Positions 1 through 8,502 are shown, counted from the stretch's first letter. The stretch is DNA of 64,000 bases from an uncultured Lachnospiraceae bacterium (GCA_900550235.1 URRQ01000007.1:1-64000), one strand, 5' to 3'. Notes: a model not told the origin generated them from the letters alone. Made by a program: numbers and translations.

Positions 1-107
1 TTAGATCATCAGTAAAACCAATTTGCGAAAAGTGCAAAATTATTAAAAGAAAAGGAAGCATCAGAGTAATCTGTGAAAATCCAAAACACAAACAGAGACA
101 GGGATAA
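1..107 (+). CDS. rpmJ: 50S ribosomal protein L36, 3' end only
   Basis: The window opens inside this gene. Reading from base 3 gives RSSVKPICEKCKIIKRKG and onward to a TAA at 105-107. This is the zinc-ribbon protein L36 lacking only its first few residues. The Cys pairs of the ribbon are visible (CEKC, then a later Cys and His). L36 is a small structural protein of the large ribosomal subunit. It normally sits between infA and rpsM, and rpsM follows here after a long spacer. Confidence 0.95.
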   Translation, partial: RSSVKPICEKCKIIKRKGSIRVICENPKHKQRQG

Positions 108-330
108 TTTATCGTTGTCGTTTTTGTGCGATGAGGCACAAAATTAATTTAGGCGGCTGTAGTATGACACACCAGGAAGTGTGTACATGCTATTAATATA
201 CAGGGAAAACATTCCTCGATGTATATTGCTTATAATACCCGGTGTCATTTCCGGGAAAGGCTGTAGTATCTAGCAGCTGGAAGCGCTTGCGCTTCCCAAT
301 TTGGGACAATATTAATAAAGATTCAAAACG
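108..330 (+). promoter_or_regulatory. Structured spacer / candidate RNA leader before rpsM
   Basis: This 235-base spacer is unusually long for a ribosomal protein cluster and holds a chain of hairpins. GTGC-GCAC lies near 126-140. A long stem pairs AATATACA near 196 with TGTATATT near 220. CCGG pairs near 240-255, and GGAAGC pairs with GCTTCC at about 279-296. No ORF with a ribosome site is seen. In enterobacteria ribosomal protein S4 represses the alpha operon through an RNA leader just before rpsM. That this spacer plays a similar role is inference from position and structure; I recognise no known RNA family. Confidence 0.45.
155..283 (+). repeat. Two-copy motif GGCTGTAGTAT-N9-GGAAG in the rpsM leader
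   Basis: GGCTGTAGTAT occurs at 155-165 and again at 259-269. Each copy is followed after exactly nine bases by GGAAG (175-179 and 279-283). In both copies GGAAG begins or lies in a local hairpin. The identical spacing suggests duplication of a functional unit or a repeated binding site. Confidence 0.6.
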
Positions 331-342
331 GAGGAAAATTAC

Positions 343-711
343 ATGGCTCGTATCGCAGGTGTAGACTTACCAAGAGACAAACGTGTAGAAATCGGTTTAA
401 CTTATATCTACGGAATCGGTAGAGTAAGTGCAGACAACATTTTAGCAAAGGCTGGAGTTAATCCAGACACACGCTGCAGAGATTTAACTGATGATGAAGT
501 TAAAGCAATCAGTGCAGTAATTGATGAAGAATATCAGGTAGAAGGTGATCTTCGTAGAGAGATCGCTCTTAACATTAAGAGATTACAGGAAATCGGATGC
601 TACAGAGGTATCCGTCATAGAAGAGGACTTCCAGTTCGTGGTCAGAAGACAAAGACAAACGCTAGAACAAGAAAAGGTCCTAAGAGAACAGTAGCAAATA
701 AGAAGAAATAG
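343..711 (+). CDS. rpsM: 30S ribosomal protein S13
   Basis: This 122-residue protein begins MARIAGVDLPRDKRVEIGLT and ends in the basic tail that reaches the P-site tRNA, both diagnostic of S13. The helix-two-turn-helix (GIGRVSADNILAKAGV, about 24-39) and the GQKTKTNARTRKG segment are present. Length is normal for the family. GGAGG at 331-335 supports the ATG. S13 binds the head of the 30S subunit and contacts 16S rRNA and L5. It is the first gene of an alpha operon (rpsM-rpsK-rpsD-rpoA-rplQ), all on this strand. Confidence 0.98.
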   Translation: MARIAGVDLPRDKRVEIGLTYIYGIGRVSADNILAKAGVNPDTRCRDLTDDEVKAISAVIDEEYQVEGDLRREIALNIKRLQEIGCYRGIRHRRGLPVRGQKTKTNARTRKGPKRTVANKKK

Positions 712-803
712 GCCGACGAGGCCGTTCGCGAACCTTAGCGAATGCGTAGCATAAGCTTAGTTGAGCGAACACACCAAAACAAGAAAAGGTAGGTTAGTTT
801 AAA
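712..803 (+). other. Hairpin-containing spacer between rpsM and rpsK
   Basis: The spacer starts with GGCCGACGAGGCC. It then has GTTCGC near 724 that can pair with GCGAAC near 765, enclosing a GC-rich loop. There is no T-tract, so it does not look like a terminator. It may be an RNA-processing or stability element within the operon mRNA. No ORF is seen. Confidence 0.4.
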
Positions 804-1199
804 ATGGCAAAAAAAGTTGCAAAAAAAGTAACAAAAAAACGTGTCAAGAAAAACGTTGAACGCGGACAGGCACATATCCAGTCATCTTTCAATAACACAA
901 TCGTTACATTAACAGATGCACAGGGAAATGCTTTATCATGGGCAAGTGCTGGTGGTCTTGGTTTTAGAGGTTCAAGAAAATCTACTCCATACGCTGCACA
1001 GATGGCAGCTGAAACAGCAGCTAAAGCAGCTTTAGTTCATGGACTTAAGACAGTAGATGTATTCGTAAAAGGACCTGGTTCAGGAAGAGAAGCAGCAATT
1101 CGTGCTCTTCAGGCTTGCGGAATCGATGTAACAAGTATCAGAGACGTAACTCCAGTTCCACACAACGGATGTCGTCCACCAAAACGTAGAAGAGTCTAA
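804..1199 (+). CDS. rpsK: 30S ribosomal protein S11
   Basis: At 131 residues this is the usual length for S11. The conserved core AHIQSSFNNTIVTLTDAQGN (about 23-42), the Gly-rich GPGSGREAAIRAL and the C-terminal PVPHNGCRPPKRRRV are all present. The N terminus is a lysine/valine-rich run (MAKKVAKKVTKKRVKK). S11 sits on the 30S platform near the mRNA exit and Shine-Dalgarno helix. It lies between rpsM and rpsD in the alpha operon. The upstream AGGTAGG-like sequence is a modest ribosome site. Confidence 0.98.
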   Translation: MAKKVAKKVTKKRVKKNVERGQAHIQSSFNNTIVTLTDAQGNALSWASAGGLGFRGSRKSTPYAAQMAAETAAKAALVHGLKTVDVFVKGPGSGREAAIRALQACGIDVTSIRDVTPVPHNGCRPPKRRRV

Positions 1200-1216
1200 T
1201 AGGAGGATAAACGAAC

Positions 1217-1810
1217 ATGGCAGTAAATAGAGTTCCTGTTCTTAAAAGATGTCGTTCATTAGGAATGGACCCAATCTATTTAGGAATTGATAAAAAATCT
1301 AACAGACAGTTAAAAAGAGCTAATAGAAAAATGAGCGAGTACGGTCTTCAGTTACGTGAAAAACAGAAAGCAAAATTTATCTATGGCGTTTTAGAGAAAC
1401 CATTTAGAAATTACTTTGCAAAAGCTTCCAGAATGGAAGGAATGACAGGTGATAACCTTATGATTCTTCTTGAATCAAGATTAGACAACGTTATCTTCCG
1501 TATGGGATTTGCAAGAACAAGAAAAGAAGCTAGACAGATTGTTGACCACAAACACGTTTTAGTAAACGGAAAACAGGTTAATATTCCTTCTTACTTAATC
1601 AAAGCTGGAGATACAATCGAAATCAAAGAGAAAAACAAAGGTTCTCAGAGATATAAAGATATCTTAGAGGTAACAGGCGGAAGAATGGTACCAGATTGGT
1701 TAGAAGTTGACGCTGAAAACTTAAAAGGTGCTGTAAAAGAACTTCCACTTCGCGAAGCAATTGACGTTCCTGTAGACGAAATGTTGATCGTCGAGTTATA
1801 TTCTAAATAA
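1217..1810 (+). CDS. rpsD: 30S ribosomal protein S4
   Basis: This 197-residue protein carries the S4 RNA-binding domain near residues 87-150 (LESRLDNVIFRMGFARTRKEARQIVDHKHVLVNG), the hallmark of the family. The N-terminal zinc-type Cys cluster of many S4 proteins is missing: only one Cys is seen (KRCRSLGMD), so this is the zinc-independent form. AGGAGG at 1201-1206 fits the ATG. S4 nucleates 30S assembly on 16S rRNA. In several bacteria it also represses its own operon, which is relevant to the structured leader before rpsM. Confidence 0.98.
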   Translation: MAVNRVPVLKRCRSLGMDPIYLGIDKKSNRQLKRANRKMSEYGLQLREKQKAKFIYGVLEKPFRNYFAKASRMEGMTGDNLMILLESRLDNVIFRMGFARTRKEARQIVDHKHVLVNGKQVNIPSYLIKAGDTIEIKEKNKGSQRYKDILEVTGGRMVPDWLEVDAENLKGAVKELPLREAIDVPVDEMLIVELYSK

Positions 1811-1872
1811 TCCATAGGGATTATTTAGAAACTCACCCTCAATATTTATTAACCCAAAGGAGGGACTTTGTA

Positions 1873-2832
1873 GTGTTTGATTTTAATAAACCAAATATTG
1901 AAATTACTGAAATTTCAGAAGATAAGAAGTATGGAAGATTTGTTGTTGAACCGCTTGAAAGAGGATATGGAACAACACTTGGTAACTCTCTTAGAAGAAT
2001 TATGCTTTCTTCCCTTCCGGGCACAGCAATTACGCATGTGAAAATTGACGGTGTTTTACACGAGTTCAGTTCAATCCCTGGAGTAAAAGAAGACGTTACT
2101 GAGATTATCATGAATCTTAAATCTTTGGCAATTAAGAATACTTCTGAGACAGATGAACCAAAGACTGCATATATCGAGTTCGAAGGTGAAGGTGTGGTAA
2201 CCGGTGCTGACATTCAGGTAGATCCGGATATCGAGATCATGAATCCTGAGACTGTTATCGCTACATTGAGCGGCGGAGCAGACAGCAAACTTTACATGGA
2301 ACTTACAATCGCAAACGGACGCGGATATGTAAGTGCAGATAAGAATAAGAACGGAGAACTTCCAATCGGAGTAATTCCAATTGATTCTATCTACACACCT
2401 GTTGAGAGAGTAAACTTAACAGTAGAAAATACGCGTGTTGGTCAGATTACTGACTTTGACAAATTAACACTTGATGTATATACAAATGGAACTTTAGCTC
2501 CGGACGAATCAGTAAGTCTTGCAGCAAAAGTTTTGAATGAGCATTTGAAACTCTTCATCGATTTATCTGAAGTTGCTCAGGCAGCAGAAGTAATGATCGA
2601 AAAAGAAGATGATGAAAAAGAAAAAGTGTTAGAAATGAGTATTGATGAACTTGAACTTTCTGTTCGTTCATACAACTGCTTAAAGAGAGCAGGAATCAAT
2701 ACTGTAGAAGAATTAACTAACAGAACTTCAGAGGATATGATGAAAGTTCGTAACCTCGGACGTAAGTCTTTAGAAGAAGTGTTAGCTAAATTAAAAGAAC
2801 TTGGTCTAGAATTAAGTCAAGGAGAAGAATAA
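1873..2832 (+). CDS. rpoA: DNA-directed RNA polymerase subunit alpha
   Basis: The start is GTG at 1873, set by AAAGGAGGGA at 1856-1865; the protein reads MFDFNKPNIEITEISED. Length is 319 residues. The N-terminal dimerisation domain includes the typical LGNSLRRIMLSSLPG (about 37-51). The C-terminal domain (about 250-312, LKRAGINTVEELTNRTSEDMMK then NLGRKSLEEV) binds UP elements and activators. A charged E/D/K linker joins the two. It is the fourth gene of the alpha operon. The last codons lie in a 16-base sequence that is repeated downstream. Confidence 0.98.
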   Translation: MFDFNKPNIEITEISEDKKYGRFVVEPLERGYGTTLGNSLRRIMLSSLPGTAITHVKIDGVLHEFSSIPGVKEDVTEIIMNLKSLAIKNTSETDEPKTAYIEFEGEGVVTGADIQVDPDIEIMNPETVIATLSGGADSKLYMELTIANGRGYVSADKNKNGELPIGVIPIDSIYTPVERVNLTVENTRVGQITDFDKLTLDVYTNGTLAPDESVSLAAKVLNEHLKLFIDLSEVAQAAEVMIEKEDDEKEKVLEMSIDELELSVRSYNCLKRAGINTVEELTNRTSEDMMKVRNLGRKSLEEVLAKLKELGLELSQGEE

Positions 2833-2905
2833 GATTCTTCGACTTGACGCTACTTCTTGAGCTACTAATGTTCAAGAAGGTTCCAAATCCAAGGAGAAGA
2901 ATAAG
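2818..2905 (+). repeat. 16-base direct repeat spanning the rpoA stop codon
   Basis: CAAGGAGAAGAATAAG is found at 2818-2833, where it contains the rpoA stop codon, and again exactly at 2890-2905 in the rpoA-rplQ spacer. Between the copies is a stem pairing CTTCTTGA with TCAAGAAG (about 2852-2878). The rest of the spacer to 3035 holds further stems (AGCGC-GCGCT; GTTATCG-CGATAAC) and a 10-base repeat GTAAGCCCGA at 2954-2963 and 2989-2998. No gene is seen in it. Confidence 0.6.
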
Positions 2906-3035
2906 CGCAGCCATTGGGATTTGCCCAAGCGCTATAGGAGTGAATTGTTATCGGTAAGCCCGATGTGTTCGATAACAGCACATGGCTAGTAAGCCCGAAG
3001 AAGCATAACCACGTGTCAAAATGGAGGATAAAATA

Positions 3036-3563
3036 ATGGCAAAATATAGAAAACTTGGCAGAACATCAAGCCAGAGAAAATCATTAATCAGAAGTCAGGT
3101 AACATCTTTACTTTACAATGGTAAGATCGTTACTACAGAAGCAAAAGCAAAAGAAATTCGCAAAGTTGCTGAAGGTCTTATCGCTTTAGCTGTAAAAGAA
3201 AAAGATAACTTTGAAGAAGTTAAAGTTATGGCAAAAGTTGCTCGTAAAGACAAAGACGGCAAGAGAGTAAAAGAAGTTGTAGATGGTAAAAAAGTTACTG
3301 TATACGATGAAGTAGAAAAAACAATCAAAAAAGATATGCCTTCAAGATTACATGCAAGAAGAGAAATGATGAAAGTTCTTTTCCCTGTAACAGAAGTAAA
3401 AGAAGGAAAAGCTAGAAGCACTAAAGAAGTTGATATGGTTGCAAAATTATTCGACGAAATCGCTCCTAAATATGCTAACCGTAACGGTGGTTACACAAGA
3501 ATCGTAAAGATTGGTTTACGTAAAGGTGACGCTGCTATGGAAGTACTTCTTGAGTTAGTATAA
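3036..3563 (+). CDS. rplQ: 50S ribosomal protein L17, enlarged form
   Basis: The start is placed at ATG 3036 because GGAGG lies at 3023-3027; an in-frame ATG at 3021 would overlap that site. The protein begins MAKYRKLGRTSSQRKSLIRS and ends with the L17 signature EIAPKYANRNGGYTRIVKIG and RKGDAAMEVLLELV. Most bacterial L17 proteins have about 115-130 residues; this one has 175. The extra length is a Lys/Glu/Val-rich insertion at about residues 53-102, before LHARREMM, and a shorter one near 118-132. L17 lies near the peptide exit tunnel. It is the last gene of the operon. Confidence 0.96.
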   Translation: MAKYRKLGRTSSQRKSLIRSQVTSLLYNGKIVTTEAKAKEIRKVAEGLIALAVKEKDNFEEVKVMAKVARKDKDGKRVKEVVDGKKVTVYDEVEKTIKKDMPSRLHARREMMKVLFPVTEVKEGKARSTKEVDMVAKLFDEIAPKYANRNGGYTRIVKIGLRKGDAAMEVLLELV

Positions 3564-3596
3564 TCATTTTATAAAATATATTATAAAAGCAGACAG

Positions 3597-3637
3597 AAAC
3601 GCATGAAAGAGTTAAACTCTTTTGTGCGTTTTTTTGT
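3597..3637 (+). terminator. Rho-independent terminator of the alpha operon
   Basis: AAACGCA and AAAGAGT pair with ACTCTTT and TGCGTTT around a short loop. A run of seven T bases follows at about 3629-3635. Confidence 0.9.
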
Positions 3638-3804
3638 ATGGGATTAGAGATAATGCCGGAATTCTATCCGATGAAAACTACGCGAAAGGATGTGTATTCT
3701 TTTATATTTACAACTTAAAAAGCAATGTAATTTCAACTTTAAAGTGATAGTATAATATATAATGTGATAATAAAAGTGAATGAGAAGGAAAGAGGACAAG
3801 TGGA

Positions 3805-5079
3805 ATGAATTTGAAAGGGATTTATGAGATTTTCTATCCGGGAAATAAAAGCCGAACGTCTTCCGTATGGATTGAGAAGCCGAAATACCGTTCGCAAAAA
3901 GAATTCTTTGAAGAATTGGTTCCTATGGAAATACGATGGCTGAATAGCAAAATATGGAATGATAAAACGAGACGAAGCAGGTTTTTCTCTGACAGTAAGA
4001 AAGAAGCAAGATATTTGGTGATTTTGAAAGAGTATCTGTTAGAGCATCCGTGGACAATTGCCAGAATGGAAAAAAGATCCAATGATTTGTTGGGAGCTAA
4101 GTTATCCGAGACGAGCATGAATGATATTTTTTCTCGAAATGTGGAAAGTGAGAACATAGAACTTTCGGGAAATCTAATGGCTTATTTAATAAATGAAGAG
4201 ACAGGAAAGCTAAAAACCGATTGGGGAAACGTGCTTACATTTTTCTTTTATTATGCAATATTTCCAACAGAAGTGAATCAGATATATGGGAAATATTTAT
4301 ATCAAAAGAAAAATCAATTATCGATAGCAGCGGTTGAGAATGGAGAAAATAAAAAGAAAAAAGATGATTCCCTATTTCAATACGAATATCCGCCGGATAT
4401 GGGAGTATATTATCCGGAAGAAATGATAGAACATACATGGATTATCAAGAATGTAGGAAAAATTGCGTGGGAAGACAGATATTACGAATGTATCACACCG
4501 CTCTTTGAATTGGGGGAAGTGAATCGGAAAATCAATATAACGGACATTGTATATCCGGGAGATATGATTTCCCCGTCGGTACGTTTTAAAGCGCCGAAAG
4601 AACCGGGTGTCTATATTCTGAATTGGAAGATGAAAGACAAATACGGTAATCTTGTGTATTTGGACAAGCTAGGACTTGGTCTGCATTTTACGGTTCTAGA
4701 GGATATAGTACAAAATGATGAGGAAGATATAGGGAAGAACAATTATAAGGTTTTGGAAGAAATTCCGCCGATTCCTGCGACTGTTGTTGCAGGAAAGCTA
4801 TATTCTCATGTCTGGTATATCCAAAATACAGGCGAGGAGATATGGAAAGATTATTATCTGGAATGCATCAATGTGGAAAGCTTTCACTATGCCAAAAGCG
4901 AGTTGCGTATGATGTTAAAGGAACGTATTATGCCGGGAGAAAAAATAACGGTGAAAGTTGAATTTGTAACGCCGCCGGTGGAGGGCGTCTATCGGTTGAT
5001 ATGGAGATTCATGAAAAAAGACGGGATTCCGGCGTTTCCAAAAGGAAGACAACTAGAAGTCTTATTAAACTTGATATAA
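3805..5079 (+). CDS. Protein with two NBR1-like (FW) Ig-type domains
   Basis: This 424-residue protein has no signal peptide or membrane segment, so it is probably cytosolic. Two tandem domains match the pattern of the NBR1 'four-tryptophan' Ig-like fold. The first (about 197-297) has HTWIIKNVGKIAW, then PGD, then APKEPGVYILNWKM. The second (about 317-423) has HVWYIQNTGEEIW, PGE, then PPVEGVYRLIWRF. Three Trp in each sit at matching positions (212/222/274 and 337/347/400). The N-terminal 190 residues are unrecognised and end in a Lys-rich linker. In eukaryotes such domains bind cargo in selective autophagy; bacterial versions exist but their role is unclear. It is a single gene after the ribosomal operon. 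The function is unknown; the fold call is by motif. Confidence 0.6.
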   Translation: MNLKGIYEIFYPGNKSRTSSVWIEKPKYRSQKEFFEELVPMEIRWLNSKIWNDKTRRSRFFSDSKKEARYLVILKEYLLEHPWTIARMEKRSNDLLGAKLSETSMNDIFSRNVESENIELSGNLMAYLINEETGKLKTDWGNVLTFFFYYAIFPTEVNQIYGKYLYQKKNQLSIAAVENGENKKKKDDSLFQYEYPPDMGVYYPEEMIEHTWIIKNVGKIAWEDRYYECITPLFELGEVNRKINITDIVYPGDMISPSVRFKAPKEPGVYILNWKMKDKYGNLVYLDKLGLGLHFTVLEDIVQNDEEDIGKNNYKVLEEIPPIPATVVAGKLYSHVWYIQNTGEEIWKDYYLECINVESFHYAKSELRMMLKERIMPGEKITVKVEFVTPPVEGVYRLIWRFMKKDGIPAFPKGRQLEVLLNLI

Positions 5080-5137
5080 CAGACTTTCAAAGTTTGCTAT
5101 ATAGATTTCTGTATAAAATGAAAGGGAGGAGAGTAAC

Positions 5138-7122
5138 ATGTACAGGAAATTTTTAGGAAGATCAAAGCGCATTGCTGCGATCGTACTTGCAGGCGCAATG
5201 GTTTTCAGCAGTATGACTGCGTATGCAAAAGAGCAAGAGCAGGAATCTTCCTTCGTACAGGCTATCCATCTTCATTTATGATGAGCTACGATGAAGGATA
5301 TGTAGCCGGTAGTGCAAAACTAGATCCGACGGATGCAGGAAGTATAGAAATGGTATCCGGAAGTGGAAAAATATATGAAGTAGACCTCCATAAACCGGCA
5401 ACATTAAAGGTTACGTCCTCAACAGAAGCTGCTTTAGAGGGAGAATACGGTCTGAAATTCGTTACAGACGGAAACTCAGAAAATGCCGGTACATTAAGCG
5501 GTATGAAAATGCTTGTAAAGACATATGAAGATGAGAATACATTTGCTTGGTTAAAGGAAAGACATGATGCTTATGGAGAGATATTGGCATATGAGACAAC
5601 AGTAAAGGTTAAGGATACGATACTAGAGGATTCTCCAGATTTTAAAGTGAGTATCGAAGGAGATGCACCTAAAATTTATATTCCGATTCCGGAAGACTGG
5701 GATAAAGAAAAAATAGGGGTATTCTATGAGTACGAACATACTACTGATGCAAAGACAGCAGAAGTCAGCGAAGACGGTAAATATGTGATTTTTTCTCCAC
5801 AAGGATTCGTCGAAGATTTTAACAAGGTTACTTCAAAGGTGGGAATTTTCGAAAAGATTGATCCGACCGTAGCAAAAGACTGGGAAACAGTAGCCTATAA
5901 CTACATCGAAACGATGCGATATGTAAATTGGAAGGAGTATGGTAATGTAACCTTCGATCAACGCTTTTTTGAGGGAACGCCAAAAGCAAATGACGTAGCT
6001 TATATGACATATACTATGGAGCGGGAGAAATATGTAGAAAACTACCGAGTTAGTGAAACTTATAATTTGGAGATTCCATATGATGTTCTCGTGAAAGACG
6101 CAGCAAAATACTATAAGAACATTCCAAATTTGAAAAAAACAAATATGTCGGTGTACTTCTACTATGATGCAGAGAAGAACGCATTCATCATCCCGGAAGG
6201 CGGTATGGGGGATGCACCCCCGGTTGCTAAAGTAAAAAAAGTGGACGAGCTTGGAAATAAGACGTACGCAATCCGCTTTGAATTCAAAGATAATATTATG
6301 GATACTTCATATGAATCTAAAGCTACACTTGTTGTAGAAGATAACGGACAGGGTGATTGGAGATATATTTCCTTCTTAAAAGGATATCCGGAGATAGTGC
6401 CGATCGAACCGGAAAAACCAGAAAAACCGACTGAACCAACACCGGATAAGTCTTCTACCAACAATCCAATCGTGAATCCGGATACAGGAAAAGAATTATC
6501 ACAGACAGTTGTGGACAAAGTAGTAGAAAAAGTGGAGAATGCGAAAAAAGGTTCTGAAGTTGTTGTGAAAATGCAGGGATCAACCACGGTTCCTTCTGAA
6601 GTTCTAAAATCTGTCAAAGGAAAAGACGTGGATGTTGTGCTTGATATGGGAACATATAGCTGGACGATCAACGGAAAAGATGTAACAGCAAATAACCTGA
6701 AAGATATCAATCTGAAGGTGACAATGAACAGTAACGCTATCCCACAGAGTGCTGTAGAGAAAACTGCTAGTGGAGATCAGGTGATTCAGATTTCACTTGC
6801 ACACGATGGAGCATTTGGATTCCAGGCAGATCTGAAGTTGAATGTAGGAGCAAAATATAAAGGATTCTATGCAAAATTGTATTACTACAATAAAGAAGGC
6901 AAGTTAGAATATGTACAATCCGATAAGGTAGAAGCCGACGGAACTGTAATCTTTACCTTCAAACATGCTTCTGATTATGCGATCATTCTTAGTAAAAAAG
7001 ATGATGCAGCCAATACATCACCGAAGACAGGAGATACCTCTCCGCTCGCAATCTATGTATTCATGATGTTTATAGCAGGCGGATTGGCTGTATTTGTTGG
7101 ACGCAGAAGATTTTGTAAATAA
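5138..7122 (+). pseudogene. Wall-anchored surface protein, frameshifted after the signal peptide
   Basis: ATG 5138 follows a strong AAAGGGAGGAG site and opens a signal peptide (MYRKFLGRSKRIAAIVLAGA, cleavage near AYA-KE). That frame stops at TGA 5279-5281 after 47 codons. From about 5250 the adjacent frame is open to 7122 and reads FRTGYPSSFMMSYDEGY onward for over 600 residues. Adding one base after TTC 5252-5254 would join the two into about 661 residues. The long frame has a Pro/Glu/Lys spacer, a beta-rich C-terminal region and a sorting signal: SPKTGD, hydrophobic stretch, then RRRFCK. It would be anchored by a sortase. ATG 5278 has no ribosome site. It may be a true mutation, a phase switch at the CTTCCTTC repeat, or a read error. 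Confidence 0.75.
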
Positions 7123-7160
7123 GAGTAAAAATATATAATTTTTATAATTCGTCTATAAAA

Positions 7161-7213
7161 ATACCGCATGGAAAGTACGATGATGTTCATCGGTTCCATG
7201 CGGTATATTTATT
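7161..7213. terminator. Terminator between convergent surface-protein and hydrolase genes
   Basis: ATACCGCATGGAA at 7161-7173 pairs perfectly with TTCCATGCGGTAT at 7194-7206. An AT-rich tract follows on the plus strand and another precedes it, so it may serve both converging genes. The rest of 7123-7315 holds no ORF. Confidence 0.75.
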
Positions 7214-7315
7214 TCACAAAATACTTAATTTCTTTCTGTGCATTTAGGTACAGACAACCCCGAAATAATCAAAAGGATATTCAATCGGAATTATGACAGG
7301 GGAATCCATTCTGTA

Positions 7316-8464
7316 TTAGAAAAATACATTACCACCGATTACGGTTCCGGAGTGTCCGGTCCATGATGCACGGAATTGATAACAATTCTTTACTGCAGCA
7401 AGTCGTTTTCCGTTTAATGCATCTTTTGCAACGGTATAACATAGTGGCTTCGCTCCCCGTTGTAATACTTTATCAAGCTTTCCGGTCCAGGTAGGGGAGA
7501 ATTGACCGCGTTGATAGATGACTCCGGTAATTGTATTTGGATATTTAGGACTTTCCTTTCGGTTCATAATAACAGTTGCAACAGCAAGAAGACCATCGTA
7601 ATTGGTTGAACCTGCCTCACACTCTAAAATTGCTGCAAACAAAGCTAATTCGGTGTTACTGGAAGGCTTTTGTGGTTTTGAAGGTTTCTCATCAGGTTTC
7701 GAAGGTTTATTGGGTTTCGAAGGCTTATTAGGCTTCGAAGGCTTTTCTTCCGGTTTGTCTGAAGGTTTCTCTGTACTTTCATTCGAATCTGAAGAACCAT
7801 TTTCATCCATTGAATTTTCGTTTTCTTTTTTTGCCTCTTCGGCAGCTTTTTTTGCCTCTTCAGCAGCCGCAATCTGTGCTTTGTAATCTTCAATCTTGGT
7901 GGAAGTAGAAGTAATCATGGAAATCAGTTGATTGTAGTTTGCAGTCAACTGTTTTTGCTGTTTTTCCATTTCGCTTTGTTTAGCAAGAAGATCCGCTTCT
8001 TTTTGTTTGATTTCTTTGTGAATCGTTTGAAGTTTTTCTAACATTTCACGGTCATATTGGCTGACGGTGGAGAAGAATTCTGCACGATTCAAAAGGTCAG
8101 TCATAGATTTTGATTCTAGAAGAGAGGTGAAGAAATTTCCGGAACTCGCTTCATACATATATTGAATCCGCTTTTTCATCATCTCGTATTGTCCAATTTC
8201 CCTTGCCTTGGCAAGGTCAAGTTCATTTCGTGTTTTATCTATTTCTTTTACTAAATTGGTAAGTGCTTTTGCTTTGGAAGAAAGCTCATTACCCAGTTTG
8301 GCTTTATTCTGATTCATCTCAGATAAATCATTTTCCAAATCTTTTTGCTTTTTTCTTAAATCTTCTGCATGAGTTTCGAATGTAAATTGCGTAGAAAAGC
8401 AGAGGGTAAGAGCCAAAATAAAGGATAAAACCCTAATTCTCTTTCGCTTTGGTATCGTATTCAT
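7316..8464 (-). CDS. Secreted coiled-coil protein with SleB-type cell-wall hydrolase domain
   Basis: The 382-residue product starts with a signal peptide (about 1-33, cleaved near THA-ED). A long coiled coil follows (about 34-215), resembling the regulatory coils of PcsB/NlpC-type wall enzymes. Next comes a low-complexity KPSKPNKPSKP linker (about 232-268). The C-terminal domain (about 273-382) reads LFAAILECEAGSTNYDGLLA and QRGQFSPTW, the pattern of SleB/CwlJ Hydrolase_2 proteins, which cut peptidoglycan as lytic transglycosylases. The Glu in LECEAG is the likely catalytic acid. It is transcribed alone from a promoter that overlaps that of the divergent HAD gene. A vegetative wall-remodelling role is inferred from the secretion signal and coil. 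Confidence 0.85.
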   Translation of the reverse strand: MNTIPKRKRIRVLSFILALTLCFSTQFTFETHAEDLRKKQKDLENDLSEMNQNKAKLGNELSSKAKALTNLVKEIDKTRNELDLAKAREIGQYEMMKKRIQYMYEASSGNFFTSLLESKSMTDLLNRAEFFSTVSQYDREMLEKLQTIHKEIKQKEADLLAKQSEMEKQQKQLTANYNQLISMITSTSTKIEDYKAQIAAAEEAKKAAEEAKKENENSMDENGSSDSNESTEKPSDKPEEKPSKPNKPSKPNKPSKPDEKPSKPQKPSSNTELALFAAILECEAGSTNYDGLLAVATVIMNRKESPKYPNTITGVIYQRGQFSPTWTGKLDKVLQRGAKPLCYTVAKDALNGKRLAAVKNCYQFRASWTGHSGTVIGGNVFF

Positions 8465-8502
8465 GGCATTTCCTTTCTTTATTTAAAAAGTTTAGTCTAT
8501 AT

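Noticed and set aside
3721..3770. Strong promoter before the NBR1-like gene
   Set aside because: Two overlapping TATAAT boxes (3751 and 3758) are present, but no -35 box at proper spacing was found, so it was not listed as a feature.
5240..5260. Programmed -1 frameshift in the surface-protein gene
   Set aside because: No canonical X-XXY-YYZ slippery heptamer and no clear downstream stem were seen; a simple one-base deletion is simpler.
5278..7122. Surface protein starting at ATG 5278 as an intact gene
   Set aside because: No ribosome site and no signal peptide, although it carries a wall-sorting signal; the signal peptide is just upstream in the other frame.
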